A program made the translations under genes and the position numbers. From NCBI GenBank assembly GCA_944327245.1, contig CALVHD010000010.1:1-58671 (forward strand): 58,671 bases of DNA. Direction: 5' to 3'. Numbering within the stretch: position 1 is the first letter of the stretch; each line of letters starts with the position of its first letter. Origin of the DNA: Candidatus Gastranaerophilales bacterium (GTDB taxonomy: Bacteria > Cyanobacteriota > Vampirovibrionia > Gastranaerophilales > Gastranaerophilaceae). This document shows, one piece after another, positions 1 to 8,297 of the stretch. A model generated the notes under the pieces. It saw only the letters and a list, made by a program, of their open reading frames with translations. It did not search any database and was not told the DNA's origin.

Positions 1-362
1 AAACCGCTGCCCACAATCCCTTGGCGAACTTGTGAGCCTTAGGGATTGGAAACACCCTTGGGGTGCGTAGGATAATTGAGGCTGTTTGGCGACTATAGCC
101 AAACAGAGCCGAAATACCCACAGGCGGAAAACCCTAAACAAGCGAACTTAGCCAGACTTGGCTTAGTGAGCGAAGTTTGGGGCATAGGTGTGTGAAGCTC
201 GTGACGGCAGAGCGTTGAGCTCTGGCGGACAGAGCGAATACCTTACCACATAAACGAGCGAGCTTGAAAGCGTATTTCACTGCACAAACGAATTTTCATT
301 TATAAAGCGCAAAGCCAAAGTGAAAGCCGTTAAATAAAATATTTACTATTTCAATAATACTC
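1..362. other. GC-richer hairpin-rich intergenic region
   Basis: No credible gene is seen in this stretch downstream of the ATP synthase gamma gene. It is about 50% GC where counted, far above the surrounding DNA. It holds several inverted repeats: CAATCCCT/AGGGATTG (14-21 with 41-48), CACCC/GGGTG (53-57 with 61-65), CTGTTTGGC/GCCAAACAG (82-90 with 98-106, a perfect 9-bp stem) and CAGAGC/GCTCTG (208-213 with 219-224). The part at 14-78 recurs at 32159-32208. I found no match to RNase P, tmRNA, SRP RNA or tRNA signatures that I could recall. It may be a structured RNA or a dispersed palindromic repeat cluster. Confidence 0.5.
14..78 (-). repeat. Dispersed GC-rich repeat, copy 1
   Basis: Read on the minus strand from 78, this matches 32159-32208 on the plus strand at roughly 46 of 50 positions by eye, with one single-base gap. 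It contains the hairpin CACCC-CAA-GGGTG and the arm CAATCCCT. This copy also carries the matching arm AGGGATTG, which copy 2 lacks, so copy 1 is the longer version. The role is unknown. Confidence 0.7.
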
Positions 363-1331
363 TTAATTAAGCGCACCGGCACCGGAAATAACTTCTGTTA
401 TTTCTTGAGTAATCTTTGCTTGACGCACCTTATTAAACTCAACAGTTAAAGTATTTATCATATCACTTGCGTTATTTGTTGCCGCGCTCATTGCAGTCAT
501 TCTTGAAGCCAATTCACTAGCTTGGGCTTCTAACAACGCCTGATATACAACATTTGTAATAAACATCGGAACAATTGCAGATAAAACCGTCTGAAGATTT
601 GGCATAAACTCACTCAAAGGCTCAATTTTATGAGCATCATGTTTAATTTTTAATTCATCATCAAGCTCTTTATTTCTAAATTCTCTGACTCTTTCATCAT
701 CGGTTACAGCAGGCAATAATTGCCAAGATTCGGCTATATAAGTCATCATATTTTTATATCTTGTTGTTACCAATTCAATTGAATCAATATCGCCTTTTAT
801 AAAATCATCTGCCAATAGTGAAGCTATAACATAAGCAGAACTTGAATTTACATCATCTAAAATATCGACATATGTTTTTTTAATTTCAAAGCCATATTGC
901 GCTTGGGCATTTTTGATTGCAGGAACAGCTTTTTGTCCAACGAGATAAACGCAAACATTTTTGCCTTCATTTTGCAATTTCTTAATTAAATTTAAGCTAT
1001 AGCGAACAATATTTGCACAGTATGCTCCGGCTAAACCCTTATTTGACGAAATAATAACCAAGCCAACATTCTTAACTTCCCTTTTTTCCAATAATGCAGG
1101 AAAATTATCGATATTGTTTTCTGTTCTTATTTTATCACACTTATTTTTAAGGGTTTCTTTATATGCCCAGCAAAACATCTCATACAACTCCAAAGTGAAT
1201 GGGCGAGAAGCCTTAACGGCGTTTTCAGCTTTTTTCACTTTAGCTGCCGCAACCATCTTCATGGCTTTTGTGATTTTTTGAGTATTTTTAATGCTGTTTA
1301 TTCTGTCTTTTATGTTTCTTAAATTTGCCAT
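363..1331 (-). CDS. atpG: ATP synthase F1 subunit gamma
   Basis: Central rotor stalk of the F1 ATPase, coupling the c-ring to the catalytic head. The N-terminus (MANLRNIKDRINSIKNTQ) and the C-terminal ITQEITEVISGAGAL are the two family signatures. At 322 residues it is longer than the E. coli protein (287); the extra sequence lies in the middle, between the LLP motif and the segment before MPNLQTVLSAI, where cyanobacterial gamma subunits also carry an insertion. It is the last gene of the atp operon, 19 bases after atpA. No beta or epsilon gene follows in the 362 bases before the window edge, as in cyanobacteria where those two genes sit elsewhere. Cyanobacterial nomenclature calls this gene atpC. 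Confidence 0.97.
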   Translation of the reverse strand: MANLRNIKDRINSIKNTQKITKAMKMVAAAKVKKAENAVKASRPFTLELYEMFCWAYKETLKNKCDKIRTENNIDNFPALLEKREVKNVGLVIISSNKGLAGAYCANIVRYSLNLIKKLQNEGKNVCVYLVGQKAVPAIKNAQAQYGFEIKKTYVDILDDVNSSSAYVIASLLADDFIKGDIDSIELVTTRYKNMMTYIAESWQLLPAVTDDERVREFRNKELDDELKIKHDAHKIEPLSEFMPNLQTVLSAIVPMFITNVVYQALLEAQASELASRMTAMSAATNNASDMINTLTVEFNKVRQAKITQEITEVISGAGALN

Positions 1332-1350
1332 TTTTTTCTTTCCGAATTAA

Positions 1351-2877
1351 TTATTCAGGTTTAAAAATATTTTCTTTGAAATTTTTAATATGTTTGATTA
1401 ATTCTTCTTTATCAGAATCTTCAAGCTTAGCTCCGTCATTCAATTTTGCTTCCAATTCAGGGCAATTTGATGAGAAATATTCAAAGAATTGTTTTTTGAA
1501 CTCTTGAATATCCTTATTCTCAACATCATTTACAAACCCTTCATTTCCACAGAAAAGAATTGCAACCTGTTGAGCAACTGATAGCGGATTATACTGAGGT
1601 TGAATTAAAATTTGAGTCAATTTTTCACCTTTTACCAATTGTGCTTTTGTTGCAGCATCAAGGTCTGAAGCAAACTGAGCAAACGCAGCAAGTTCTCTAT
1701 ATTGTGCTAAATCCAAACGCAATTGCCCTGCAACTTGCTTAATGCCTTTTGTTTGAGCAGCACCCCCAACACGAGATACTGAAATACCAGCATTAATTGC
1801 CGGTCTTTGACCTGCATTAAATAGGTTTGATTCAAGGAATATTTGACCGTCAGTAATAGAAATTACGTTTGTCGGAATATATGCTGAAACATCCCCCGCT
1901 TGAGTTTCAATGATAGGAAGCGCAGTAATTGAACCGCCGCCTCTTTCGTCAGACAATTTACAAGCACGCTCTAATAATCTTGAATGCAAATAAAATACAT
2001 CCCCAGGGTATGCTTCACGTCCCGGCGGTCTTTTTAACAATAAACTCATAGCACGATAACTTTGCGCGTGTTTAGTTAAATCATCATATATTATTAAAAC
2101 GTGTTTACCTTGTTCTAGAAATTCTTCTGCTACGGCACAACCTGCAAAAGGCGCAATATATTGCAAAGGTGCTGAATTATCAGCAGTTGCTGAAACTATT
2201 ATTGAATAATCCATTGCCCCTTTTTCTTCTAAAATCTTAGCTAAATGCGCTACAGTTGAAGTCTTTTGACCAATAGCAACATAAATACAGATTACATCTT
2301 TGCCTTTTTGGTTAATTATTGTATCGATTGCAATAGCAGTTTTTCCTGTTTGTCTATCACCAATAATCAATTCACGTTGTCCTCTGCCGATTGGTGTAAG
2401 CGCATCAATTGCTGTCAAACCTGTTTGCAAAGGTTGATGAACTGATTTTCTTTCAATAATCCCAGGGGCAATACGTTCAATCGGGCGAGTTCTATCTGTG
2501 TGAATATCGCCTTTGCCGTCTATTGGAATACCTGTTGGGTCAATAATTCTTCCGATTAGAGCATCCCCTACGGGAATTGAAGCAATTTTACCTGTTGATT
2601 TAACGCTCATTCCTTCTTTTATTTTTGTATAATCACCAAGAATTACCACACCCACATTATCTTCTTCAAGGTTTAGAGTAATTCCCAGAGTCTTATTTCC
2701 ATCATCAAACTCAACAAGCTCTGATGCCATAACATTATTCAGACCGTAAATTCTTGATATACCGTCTGAAATTTCAATAACACTGCCTACATTATCAACT
2801 TCTAATTTTTCTGAATAATTCTCGATTTTAGATTTGATAATTGCTGTTATTTCGGAACTGTCTATTGCTGGTGCCAT
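1351..2877 (-). CDS. atpA: ATP synthase F1 subunit alpha
   Basis: Non-catalytic nucleotide-binding subunit of the F1 hexamer. The 508-residue protein has the usual family length, a Walker A motif GDRQTGKT at residues 173-180, and the alpha/beta family signature [10 protein letters not shown]. It lies between delta (17-base gap) and gamma, the standard order. All features are ordinary for the family and the call is secure. Confidence 0.98.
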   Translation of the reverse strand: MAPAIDSSEITAIIKSKIENYSEKLEVDNVGSVIEISDGISRIYGLNNVMASELVEFDDGNKTLGITLNLEEDNVGVVILGDYTKIKEGMSVKSTGKIASIPVGDALIGRIIDPTGIPIDGKGDIHTDRTRPIERIAPGIIERKSVHQPLQTGLTAIDALTPIGRGQRELIIGDRQTGKTAIAIDTIINQKGKDVICIYVAIGQKTSTVAHLAKILEEKGAMDYSIIVSATADNSAPLQYIAPFAGCAVAEEFLEQGKHVLIIYDDLTKHAQSYRAMSLLLKRPPGREAYPGDVFYLHSRLLERACKLSDERGGGSITALPIIETQAGDVSAYIPTNVISITDGQIFLESNLFNAGQRPAINAGISVSRVGGAAQTKGIKQVAGQLRLDLAQYRELAAFAQFASDLDAATKAQLVKGEKLTQILIQPQYNPLSVAQQVAILFCGNEGFVNDVENKDIQEFKKQFFEYFSSNCPELEAKLNDGAKLEDSDKEELIKHIKNFKENIFKPE

Positions 2878-2894
2878 ATATTTTGCCTTTCATG

Positions 2895-3440
2895 TTATAA
2901 ATTAATTTTTTTGAGTCTGTCGAATTTAGTTTTTAAACTCAAATCAATAACTTTATCTTCAAATTTAATAACCAAACCGCCTAAAATATCTTCATCTTTT
3001 TGATAATTTAGAATTACCTCTTTATTAAATTTATTTGATAATTTATCTTTTAATCTTGTTTTTTGTTCGTCATCAAGCTCATAAGCATAATAAACATCCA
3101 AGATTTTAATATTTTTCAAATTATTTCTTTCTTTTTTGAAAACATCATAAATTGTTGAAAAAATATTAAATCTGCTTTCATCTAATAATGTTTCCAAAAA
3201 ATTTAGTGTAGTTTTGTTTATTTTGTTTTGAAATGTTTCTTTTATTGTTTCTTTTTTATCGCTCAAGGAAATAACAGGATGTGAAAAAAACATTCTGAAT
3301 GCATCATTTTTAAAAATTGTATCACTGATTAATTCCAAGTCATTTGCAACATCATCAATATTATCTTGAGATGCTTCAATCAAAGCTTTGGCATACCTTT
3401 TTGCAACTTTTAAATTTTTTATATCTAAACTTTTATTCAC
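2895..3440 (-). CDS. atpH: ATP synthase F1 subunit delta
   Basis: Peripheral-stalk subunit linking the b/b' dimer to the top of the alpha-beta hexamer. At 181 residues it is close to the usual 175-185. The N-terminal AKRYAKALIEAS and the C-terminal EDILGGLVIKFEDKVID fit the OSCP/delta family. Its start codon overlaps the atpF stop by 4 bases, so the two are translationally coupled. Sequence conservation is weaker than for alpha or c, but operon position makes the call firm. Confidence 0.95.
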   Translation of the reverse strand: MNKSLDIKNLKVAKRYAKALIEASQDNIDDVANDLELISDTIFKNDAFRMFFSHPVISLSDKKETIKETFQNKINKTTLNFLETLLDESRFNIFSTIYDVFKKERNNLKNIKILDVYYAYELDDEQKTRLKDKLSNKFNKEVILNYQKDEDILGGLVIKFEDKVIDLSLKTKFDRLKKINL

Positions 3441-3937
3441 AATAAACTTCCTTCAATTTTATCCAATTCATCAATTGAACAATTGATTAATTTTTTATGA
3501 ACATCATCATTCAATCTATTCAGAGTTTCATCTTTAGCCAACTCGACACAAGCCTTATAAATATCGTTTGTTGTCATTTTTTTATATTTTTCTTGTTGAC
3601 TTTTATATATTTTTTCAAGCCCTGACTTAATTTCCTGTTCTTGCAGCCTAGTCTTTTGTTCAAATTTATCTTTCAAATTTTGTGCATTTAATTTTGCATT
3701 TGAAATTATTTCTTCTTGAAGCTTTGGAGTATCCTTTGTTGATTTTTTTGTTTGCTTATACTCAGAAATTGCACTTTGAGCATTTTTAGAACTCTTTTCA
3801 ACAGATTCTTTAACATCATCAGCCATTTTTTGAATAAAATCACCAAGATGTGCTTTTTTAAATATCAAAACCAACGTTGATATTACAATTATAAAATTTA
3901 TTAAATTAGTATTTAGAATTTGTTCAAATAGAGTCAT
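3437..3937 (-). CDS. atpF: ATP synthase F0 subunit b
   Basis: Peripheral-stalk subunit: one N-terminal membrane segment (about residues 13-27, LINFIIVISTLVLIF) followed by a long charged helical domain. It is the second of two b-type genes; by the cyanobacterial order c-b'-b-delta this one is b. Sequence identity to canonical b is low, and the basic/proline turn after the membrane segment is unlike the canonical one, so the b versus b' assignment rests on position. It is 166 residues long, and it overlaps atpH by 4 bases. Confidence 0.88.
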   Translation of the reverse strand: MTLFEQILNTNLINFIIVISTLVLIFKKAHLGDFIQKMADDVKESVEKSSKNAQSAISEYKQTKKSTKDTPKLQEEIISNAKLNAQNLKDKFEQKTRLQEQEIKSGLEKIYKSQQEKYKKMTTNDIYKACVELAKDETLNRLNDDVHKKLINCSIDELDKIEGSLL

Positions 3938-3949
3938 GTCAATAGCTTT

Positions 3950-4423
3950 CTAAATATTCAAATAATGATTTATTTTTTCATCCGACAAATCTACGCTCAC
4001 TTCTTCATTTAAAACCCTTGAAACCATTGATTGAACAATTGAATTAACTTCTTTTTTAGCCTCATTTTTTGCTTTTCTTGATAATTCATCCAATTGAGTT
4101 TTATTTTCATCAATGAGCGACAAAACTTCTTGTTTTACTTGTTTAATTTTTAGCGCATTTTGTTCTTTTGCTTCTTGAGTAGTATTTTTAACTATATCAG
4201 AAGCTTCTTTTCTTGAAGTTTTTAAAGCTTTTTCTTTTTCGTCCAACAAAGCGCGAGATTTTTCTTTTGATTCTGTTTCCATTTTTAAATTTTTTGCATA
4301 AAAACCATTTCTTTCATCAATTATTTTAGTAATTGGATTAAAAAGAATTGCTTTTATTATTAACAAAAATATTATGAAACTTATTGCAACAAAAATGAAT
4401 GTGCCGTCAATTTGCATTAACAT
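3950..4423 (-). CDS. atpF2: ATP synthase F0 subunit b' (second b-type)
   Basis: A b-type stalk protein of 157 residues with one membrane segment (about residues 9-29) followed by the canonical NPITKIIDER turn and a long helix rich in K and E. Together with the neighbouring atpF it gives a b/b' heterodimer, the arrangement typical of cyanobacteria, chloroplasts and some alphaproteobacteria. It is named atpG in cyanobacterial literature. GGAG lies 11 bases before the chosen ATG; a second ATG two codons later is less well placed. Confidence 0.9.
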   Translation of the reverse strand: MLMQIDGTFIFVAISFIIFLLIIKAILFNPITKIIDERNGFYAKNLKMETESKEKSRALLDEKEKALKTSRKEASDIVKNTTQEAKEQNALKIKQVKQEVLSLIDENKTQLDELSRKAKNEAKKEVNSIVQSMVSRVLNEEVSVDLSDEKINHYLNI

Positions 4424-4456
4424 CTGAAAAAATCTCCGCTTTTAATTATACTTCAA

Positions 4457-4690
4457 TTATTTAAGTACAAAACCGATTAAAATTACAACCAACAGAGCAT
4501 ATATAGCACAAGCTTCGATTAAACCTGCACCAATATAAAAGTATTTTGAAATTTGTCCTTCAACTTCAGGTTGTCTTGCAATGCTTTCAATAATTGCTTT
4601 TGTTGCCAAACCAAGACCAATACCGGGGCCTACAACACCAAATCCGATTGCTAAACCCATAGCGATAAATTTTAGTACTGATAAATCCAT
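4457..4690 (-). CDS. atpE: ATP synthase F0 subunit c
   Basis: Ring-forming proteolipid of 77 residues with two membrane helices and the conserved ARQP loop at 38-41. The ion-carrying carboxylate is Glu59 in helix 2 (GLIEACAIY). Positions that hold Gln and Ser/Thr in sodium-dependent c subunits are Leu (GIGLG) and Ala here, so the ring is expected to carry protons; this is an inference from the motif. The gene has the strongest ribosome site in the operon (AAAGGAG), fitting the high copy number of c. It overlaps nothing and sits between a and b'. Confidence 0.97.
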   Translation of the reverse strand: MDLSVLKFIAMGLAIGFGVVGPGIGLGLATKAIIESIARQPEVEGQISKYFYIGAGLIEACAIYALLVVILIGFVLK

Positions 4691-4706
4691 ATTTTTCTCC
4701 TTTATA

Positions 4707-5507
4707 TTAATGTTTTGCTACTGCACCGCTTATATATGCGCTTGTCAAAAGCGTAAATACCAACGCTTGGATAAACGCAACAAATATTTCAAAAAACATT
4801 ATGGGCAAAGGTAATAATGAACCTAAAAATAAAGTTATATTATATACCCAGCTTGATGGCAAAATGCCGCCTAATGTATTTTGACAAAATATGCTTATTG
4901 CTTCGGGACTTATTAAAGATGCAATTAATCCACCCAAAACCATAATTAAAATTTCACCTGCCAATATGTTGGCAAAAAGCCGTAGAGCCAATGTCAAAGG
5001 TCTTACAATATCTTCCAGCATATTAAAAGGTGTCATAAACCAAACAGGTTGAAAATAATGTTTAAAATAACCGATACCTTTTAAACGAACACCTGAAGCA
5101 ATATAATAAATCAAAACTATAATTGCTAATGCTGCTGTTACGTTTATATCATTTGTTGGAGAAGCAAATTCTCCTTCGGTTGCTTTAATAAACGGAAAGA
5201 AATTCAACAATTTCCATGGCAGTTGACCAATTAAATTACCTGTTATTATAAATAAAAATAAGGCAATCAATATTGGCGTATGTTTTTTTCCTTCAGGCCC
5301 CATGTCTTTTGTTAAAGACAAAAATATAGTTACGATATTTTCAAAAACTGCCTGCAATTTTGAAGGAATTAATTTTATATTTCCTACTGCCAATAATGCA
5401 AAAAATATTATTATTGCCATAGTAATCCATAAGGTTATCAATGTATCCATATGCACATTCAAACCAAATATATTTACTATCCAATGCTGTCCTATATGAA
5501 ATTCCAT
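4707..5507 (-). CDS. atpB: ATP synthase F0 subunit a
   Basis: Integral membrane stator that forms the two proton half-channels against the c-ring. The protein has 266 residues and five to six hydrophobic helices; the essential arginine is Arg176 in PLTLALRLFANILAGE. It is the first gene of the operon; no atpI-like gene precedes it. The order a-c-b'-b-delta-alpha-gamma that follows is the cyanobacterial one. Confidence 0.97.
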   Translation of the reverse strand: MEFHIGQHWIVNIFGLNVHMDTLITLWITMAIIIFFALLAVGNIKLIPSKLQAVFENIVTIFLSLTKDMGPEGKKHTPILIALFLFIITGNLIGQLPWKLLNFFPFIKATEGEFASPTNDINVTAALAIIVLIYYIASGVRLKGIGYFKHYFQPVWFMTPFNMLEDIVRPLTLALRLFANILAGEILIMVLGGLIASLISPEAISIFCQNTLGGILPSSWVYNITLFLGSLLPLPIMFFEIFVAFIQALVFTLLTSAYISGAVAKH

Positions 5508-5666
5508 TTTACTTCACCTTTTCAATGAACACAATTATATTAACTCAATCTTTTCTTTCTTAGTTAAGCCAAATGGATGATTTTAATTCCAACACATTTA
5601 ATAAACCACAACACAAACACTTTAAGCAAATTAATTTTTTTAAAATTATTAATACTTTAAAGCTCA

Positions 5667-5682
5667 ATCTAAAGATTTAGAT
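5667..5682. promoter_or_regulatory. 7-2-7 inverted repeat, putative operator
   Basis: ATCTAAA-GA-TTTAGAT is a perfect inverted repeat of two 7-base half-sites with a 2-base centre. The right half-site overlaps the putative -35 of the response-regulator promoter. NarL-family regulators are known to bind 7-2-7 heptamer pairs, and the gene downstream encodes such a regulator. The heptamer sequence differs from the E. coli NarL consensus, and short palindromes are common in AT-rich DNA, so autoregulation is only a hypothesis. Confidence 0.35.
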
Positions 5683-5704
5683 AAAAAGAACCAATGCATA
5701 TAGG
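5676..5704 (+). promoter_or_regulatory. Putative promoter of the regulator/flagellar operon
   Basis: TTTAGA (5676-5681) and TATAGG (5699-5704) are separated by 17 bases, each matching four of six consensus positions. The start would be near 5711, leaving a leader of about 108 bases that contains the inverted repeat ending at the ribosome site. Confidence 0.35.
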
Positions 5705-5739
5705 GTAAATTTCAACCTTAATATTGATGAATAAACCGC

Positions 5740-5810
5740 CCAAAAAAAGTATATTCATAATGTAAGTTAGTTTAATCGAATTAAAAAAAAGAAAAAAATA
5801 TACTTTTTGG
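5740..5810 (+). promoter_or_regulatory. Leader inverted repeat next to the ribosome site
   Basis: CCAAAAAAAGTATAT (5740-5754) can pair with ATATACTTTTTGG (5798-5810) with a two-A bulge. The right arm includes the first two G of the GGAGGGG ribosome site (5809-5815) of the response-regulator gene, so folding could hide it. Much of the stem is A-T, so stability is modest. Confidence 0.3.
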
Positions 5811-5818
5811 AGGGGTTA

Positions 5819-6532
5819 ATGAGAAGAACAGTAGATTTCAAAAGAAAGCAAAAAGTCATCGTGGTTGATGACAAGTATGAACACGCTTCAGGCGTTCGTG
5901 AATTGGTAAATTTAGAAAACGATTATGAAGTTATTGCAAATGCAGGGAATGCCAATGTTGCAATTTCTTTAATCAAAAAATACCAACCCGATATAGTATT
6001 AATGGATATTAATATGCCTGAGATGGATGGCATAAATGCAATTGCTGAAATCCAAAAGCTAAGCGTTAAAACAAGAATTATTGTTTTAACTGCATATGAT
6101 GATGCCGATTTAATCTATAGAGCAATGAAAGTCGGAGCTTGCGGCTATGTATTAAAAACAATGGTTTCAGCTCAATTAATTAAAGCTCTTGATGAAGTTT
6201 CAATGGGTAAAATTTATCTTCCTAACATTTTATGCTCAAAATTCTTTGAATATTTCCAAGATTTCGAGAAAAACGGAAATGCTAAACAAGAAGATGAAAA
6301 TGAAGAAAATCTTTTACACTATCTTACAAACAGAGAAGAAGAAGTGCTTTCATTATTGTTAGAAGGTGCTACTTATAAAGATGTTGCAAGAGAATTATTT
6401 ATCTCTGAAACAACAGTTAAGACACACGTAAACAATATTTTCCAAAAACTTCAAGTAAGAGAAAAAACTCAAGCAGTTCTATATGCAATCAACAAAGGCT
6501 TCAAACCAAAAGCTAAGAAAATTGCAGTATAA
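5819..6532 (+). CDS. NarL/FixJ-family response regulator
   Basis: Two-component DNA-binding regulator of 237 residues. The receiver domain (about 10-130) has the acidic pair VVDD, the phospho-acceptor Asp63 in LMDINMP, Thr91 and Lys113. A LuxR-type helix-turn-helix (about 166-226) carries LTNREEEVLSLL and TVKTHVNNIFQKLQV. The ATG at 5819 is chosen over an in-frame TTG at 5807 because GGAGGGG lies four bases upstream of it. The next gene is a histidine kinase, and both run into the flagellar basal-body operon, so it may control motility; that link is inferred from position only. Confidence 0.93.
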   Translation: MRRTVDFKRKQKVIVVDDKYEHASGVRELVNLENDYEVIANAGNANVAISLIKKYQPDIVLMDINMPEMDGINAIAEIQKLSVKTRIIVLTAYDDADLIYRAMKVGACGYVLKTMVSAQLIKALDEVSMGKIYLPNILCSKFFEYFQDFEKNGNAKQEDENEENLLHYLTNREEEVLSLLLEGATYKDVARELFISETTVKTHVNNIFQKLQVREKTQAVLYAINKGFKPKAKKIAV

Positions 6533-6570
6533 AATTGCTCGTAAAATCAAAATGGTAAGTTAAAAAATAA

Positions 6571-7794
6571 ATGAATAAAACAAAGAAAAATTTCAATACA
6601 TATTTTGAAAAAAAGGATTTAAGCGGAAATGAATTGTATTCATCCACAATCATTGAATCCCTGACAAGAAGTATTTTAGAGCCGATAGCCAAGGAAAACT
6701 CCAAGGCTATCGTCTTTGCTCGTTTAAAAAATGTCAAAGGAACAGACAGCTTAATTAAAAGACTGGAATATTCAAAAGATATTATTTTAAGGGAATTCTC
6801 AGACTTTGAATTTTCAAAATTCGATATTGAAGAAACAGGCTTTGTTGTATTGACTACCCAAAGATATAATTGCGCATTTTTATTTAGAGAAACAGAAGAA
6901 AATAAATATGAGATTTATTTTAAAATTAATTCCAAAATGGTAAACGATGTTTATGAAACACTAAAAACAATATTTTTAATTGATTACGACGAAGAATTTT
7001 ATGCGCACAAACCCGAACGCCGAGATAACGAAATGATGAATGAGGCAGTTGGGAACATTATTAAATATTTTGAAGAAACAATAAAAGAAAACGAATATAA
7101 TTCAAAAATTCAAGAAAACTACAGAACAGTAAACGAAACAAATACATCACTAAGAAATGAAATATATCAAAATGCACGCCAAATTGCCCATGAAATAAAA
7201 AATCAACTAAGCATTCTTGATATTTATACAAGAATTTTCGAAAAGAAAACACAAGACTACGAAACAATTAAGCCAATAAGAAAATCAATAGAATTAATAA
7301 AATCACAAATTGAACAATTTAAAAACATAGATGTAATTAATCTTCAAGAAAAAAATATAAAATCAATTTTACAAGACTCAATTAAAATGTATGGAAACAT
7401 TTTAAAAGAAAAAAATAATAAAATTATTCTGATTGATGAAATGGCAGGATTTGAAGCTAATGCATTTGTTGATGAAGAAAAATTCTTAATTGTTATTAAT
7501 AATATAATTAAAAATGCAAATGATTCCACTAAAAATGACGAAATAATAATCAAATTAAAACAAGTTGAAGAGCAAATCAAAATTTCAATAATAAACCATG
7601 GTGAAATGATTGAAAAAGAAAATCAGGATAAAATTTTCGAACAAGGTTACACAACAAAAAAAGACGGATGGGGAGTAGGATTATCTGTTTGCAAAAAATT
7701 CATAGGCTCACAATTTGGCACCTTTGAATTAACCAAAAGCGATGAAAAAGAAACAATTTTTACACTAACCCTGCCTTTGGCGCAAACAAAATAA
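6571..7794 (+). CDS. Soluble sensor histidine kinase
   Basis: Likely partner of the response regulator 38 bases upstream. The 407-residue protein has no membrane segment, so it probably senses a cytoplasmic signal. Its first 190 residues match no domain I recognise. The phospho-acceptor is His207 in IAHEIKNQLSIL, followed by the N-box Asn315 (NNIIKNAND) and the G2 box GWGVGL at 366-371. The motif that is usually DxGxG reads NHGEM here, replacing the Asp that contacts adenine, so ATP binding may be atypical. Placement before flgB resembles flagellar two-component systems such as FlgS/FlrB. Confidence 0.9.
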   Translation: MNKTKKNFNTYFEKKDLSGNELYSSTIIESLTRSILEPIAKENSKAIVFARLKNVKGTDSLIKRLEYSKDIILREFSDFEFSKFDIEETGFVVLTTQRYNCAFLFRETEENKYEIYFKINSKMVNDVYETLKTIFLIDYDEEFYAHKPERRDNEMMNEAVGNIIKYFEETIKENEYNSKIQENYRTVNETNTSLRNEIYQNARQIAHEIKNQLSILDIYTRIFEKKTQDYETIKPIRKSIELIKSQIEQFKNIDVINLQEKNIKSILQDSIKMYGNILKEKNNKIILIDEMAGFEANAFVDEEKFLIVINNIIKNANDSTKNDEIIIKLKQVEEQIKISIINHGEMIEKENQDKIFEQGYTTKKDGWGVGLSVCKKFIGSQFGTFELTKSDEKETIFTLTLPLAQTK

Positions 7795-7814
7795 TCTAAA
7801 ATAAGGATAGAATT

Positions 7815-8282
7815 ATGGATTTAATTAATAACAGAACAAAAGAAATAGCCGCAATGGCTCTTGATGGCTTGTATGAACGCTCTAAAGCAATTTCAGCCAA
7901 CACTGTTAATGCACTAACTCCCAACTACCAAAGAAAAGAAGTTTCTTTCGAGGGAAGTTTGAGAGATATTATTAAAAGAGAAGATGAAAAAGAAAATCTG
8001 AAAGTTCAAAACTCAATGAACTACGATAAAAATCCAAATATCGTATTAAAAGGACAAAGTCCTGAGCAAATTGCCCTTTTAAGTACAGATATTAAAGACA
8101 ATTATTTTATTGATGTTCAACAGGATTTAAGAGAGCCAACAGGGACTGACGGGAACAATGTTGTATTAGAAGAAGAAATGATGGATGAAGCCAAAAACGG
8201 CATGCAATACCAAGTTGTAGCTTCTTTATTATCAAAGTCATATTCGCTTTTAAGCAGCATAATTAAAGGACAAAATCAATAA
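7815..8282 (+). CDS. flgB: Flagellar basal-body rod protein FlgB
   Basis: Proximal rod protein of the flagellar basal body, exported by the flagellar type III apparatus. The N-terminal helix carries ISANTVNALTPNYQRKEVSF, matching the family pattern NxAN-xxTPxY. At 155 residues it is slightly longer than typical. A clear AAGGATAG ribosome site precedes it, and a near-identical leader precedes flgC. It opens the structural part of the operon. Confidence 0.92.
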   Translation: MDLINNRTKEIAAMALDGLYERSKAISANTVNALTPNYQRKEVSFEGSLRDIIKREDEKENLKVQNSMNYDKNPNIVLKGQSPEQIALLSTDIKDNYFIDVQQDLREPTGTDGNNVVLEEEMMDEAKNGMQYQVVASLLSKSYSLLSSIIKGQNQ

Positions 8283-8297
8283 TAAGGATAGAATAAT

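Larger units (their letters stand above)
5508..5818. other. Divergent intergenic region between atp and regulator operons
   Basis: This 311-base AT-rich stretch separates two divergent operons. Read toward atpB, a perfect TATAAT lies at 5534-5539, but no good -35 is spaced correctly. Toward the response regulator there is a plausible promoter at 5676-5704, a 7-2-7 inverted repeat at 5667-5682, and an inverted repeat (5740-5754 with 5798-5810) whose right arm touches the ribosome site. No ORF of note is present. Confidence 0.6.

Noticed and set aside
1-89. Short + strand frame (NRCPQSLGELVSLRDWKH) ending near 89 as the 3' end of a gene
   Set aside because: It is read only from the window edge, has no recognisable family, and its DNA is explained by the hairpin repeat.
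5807-5818. TTG start 12 bases upstream for the response regulator
   Set aside because: It would place the start inside the ribosome site GGAGGGG; the ATG at 5819 is correctly spaced.
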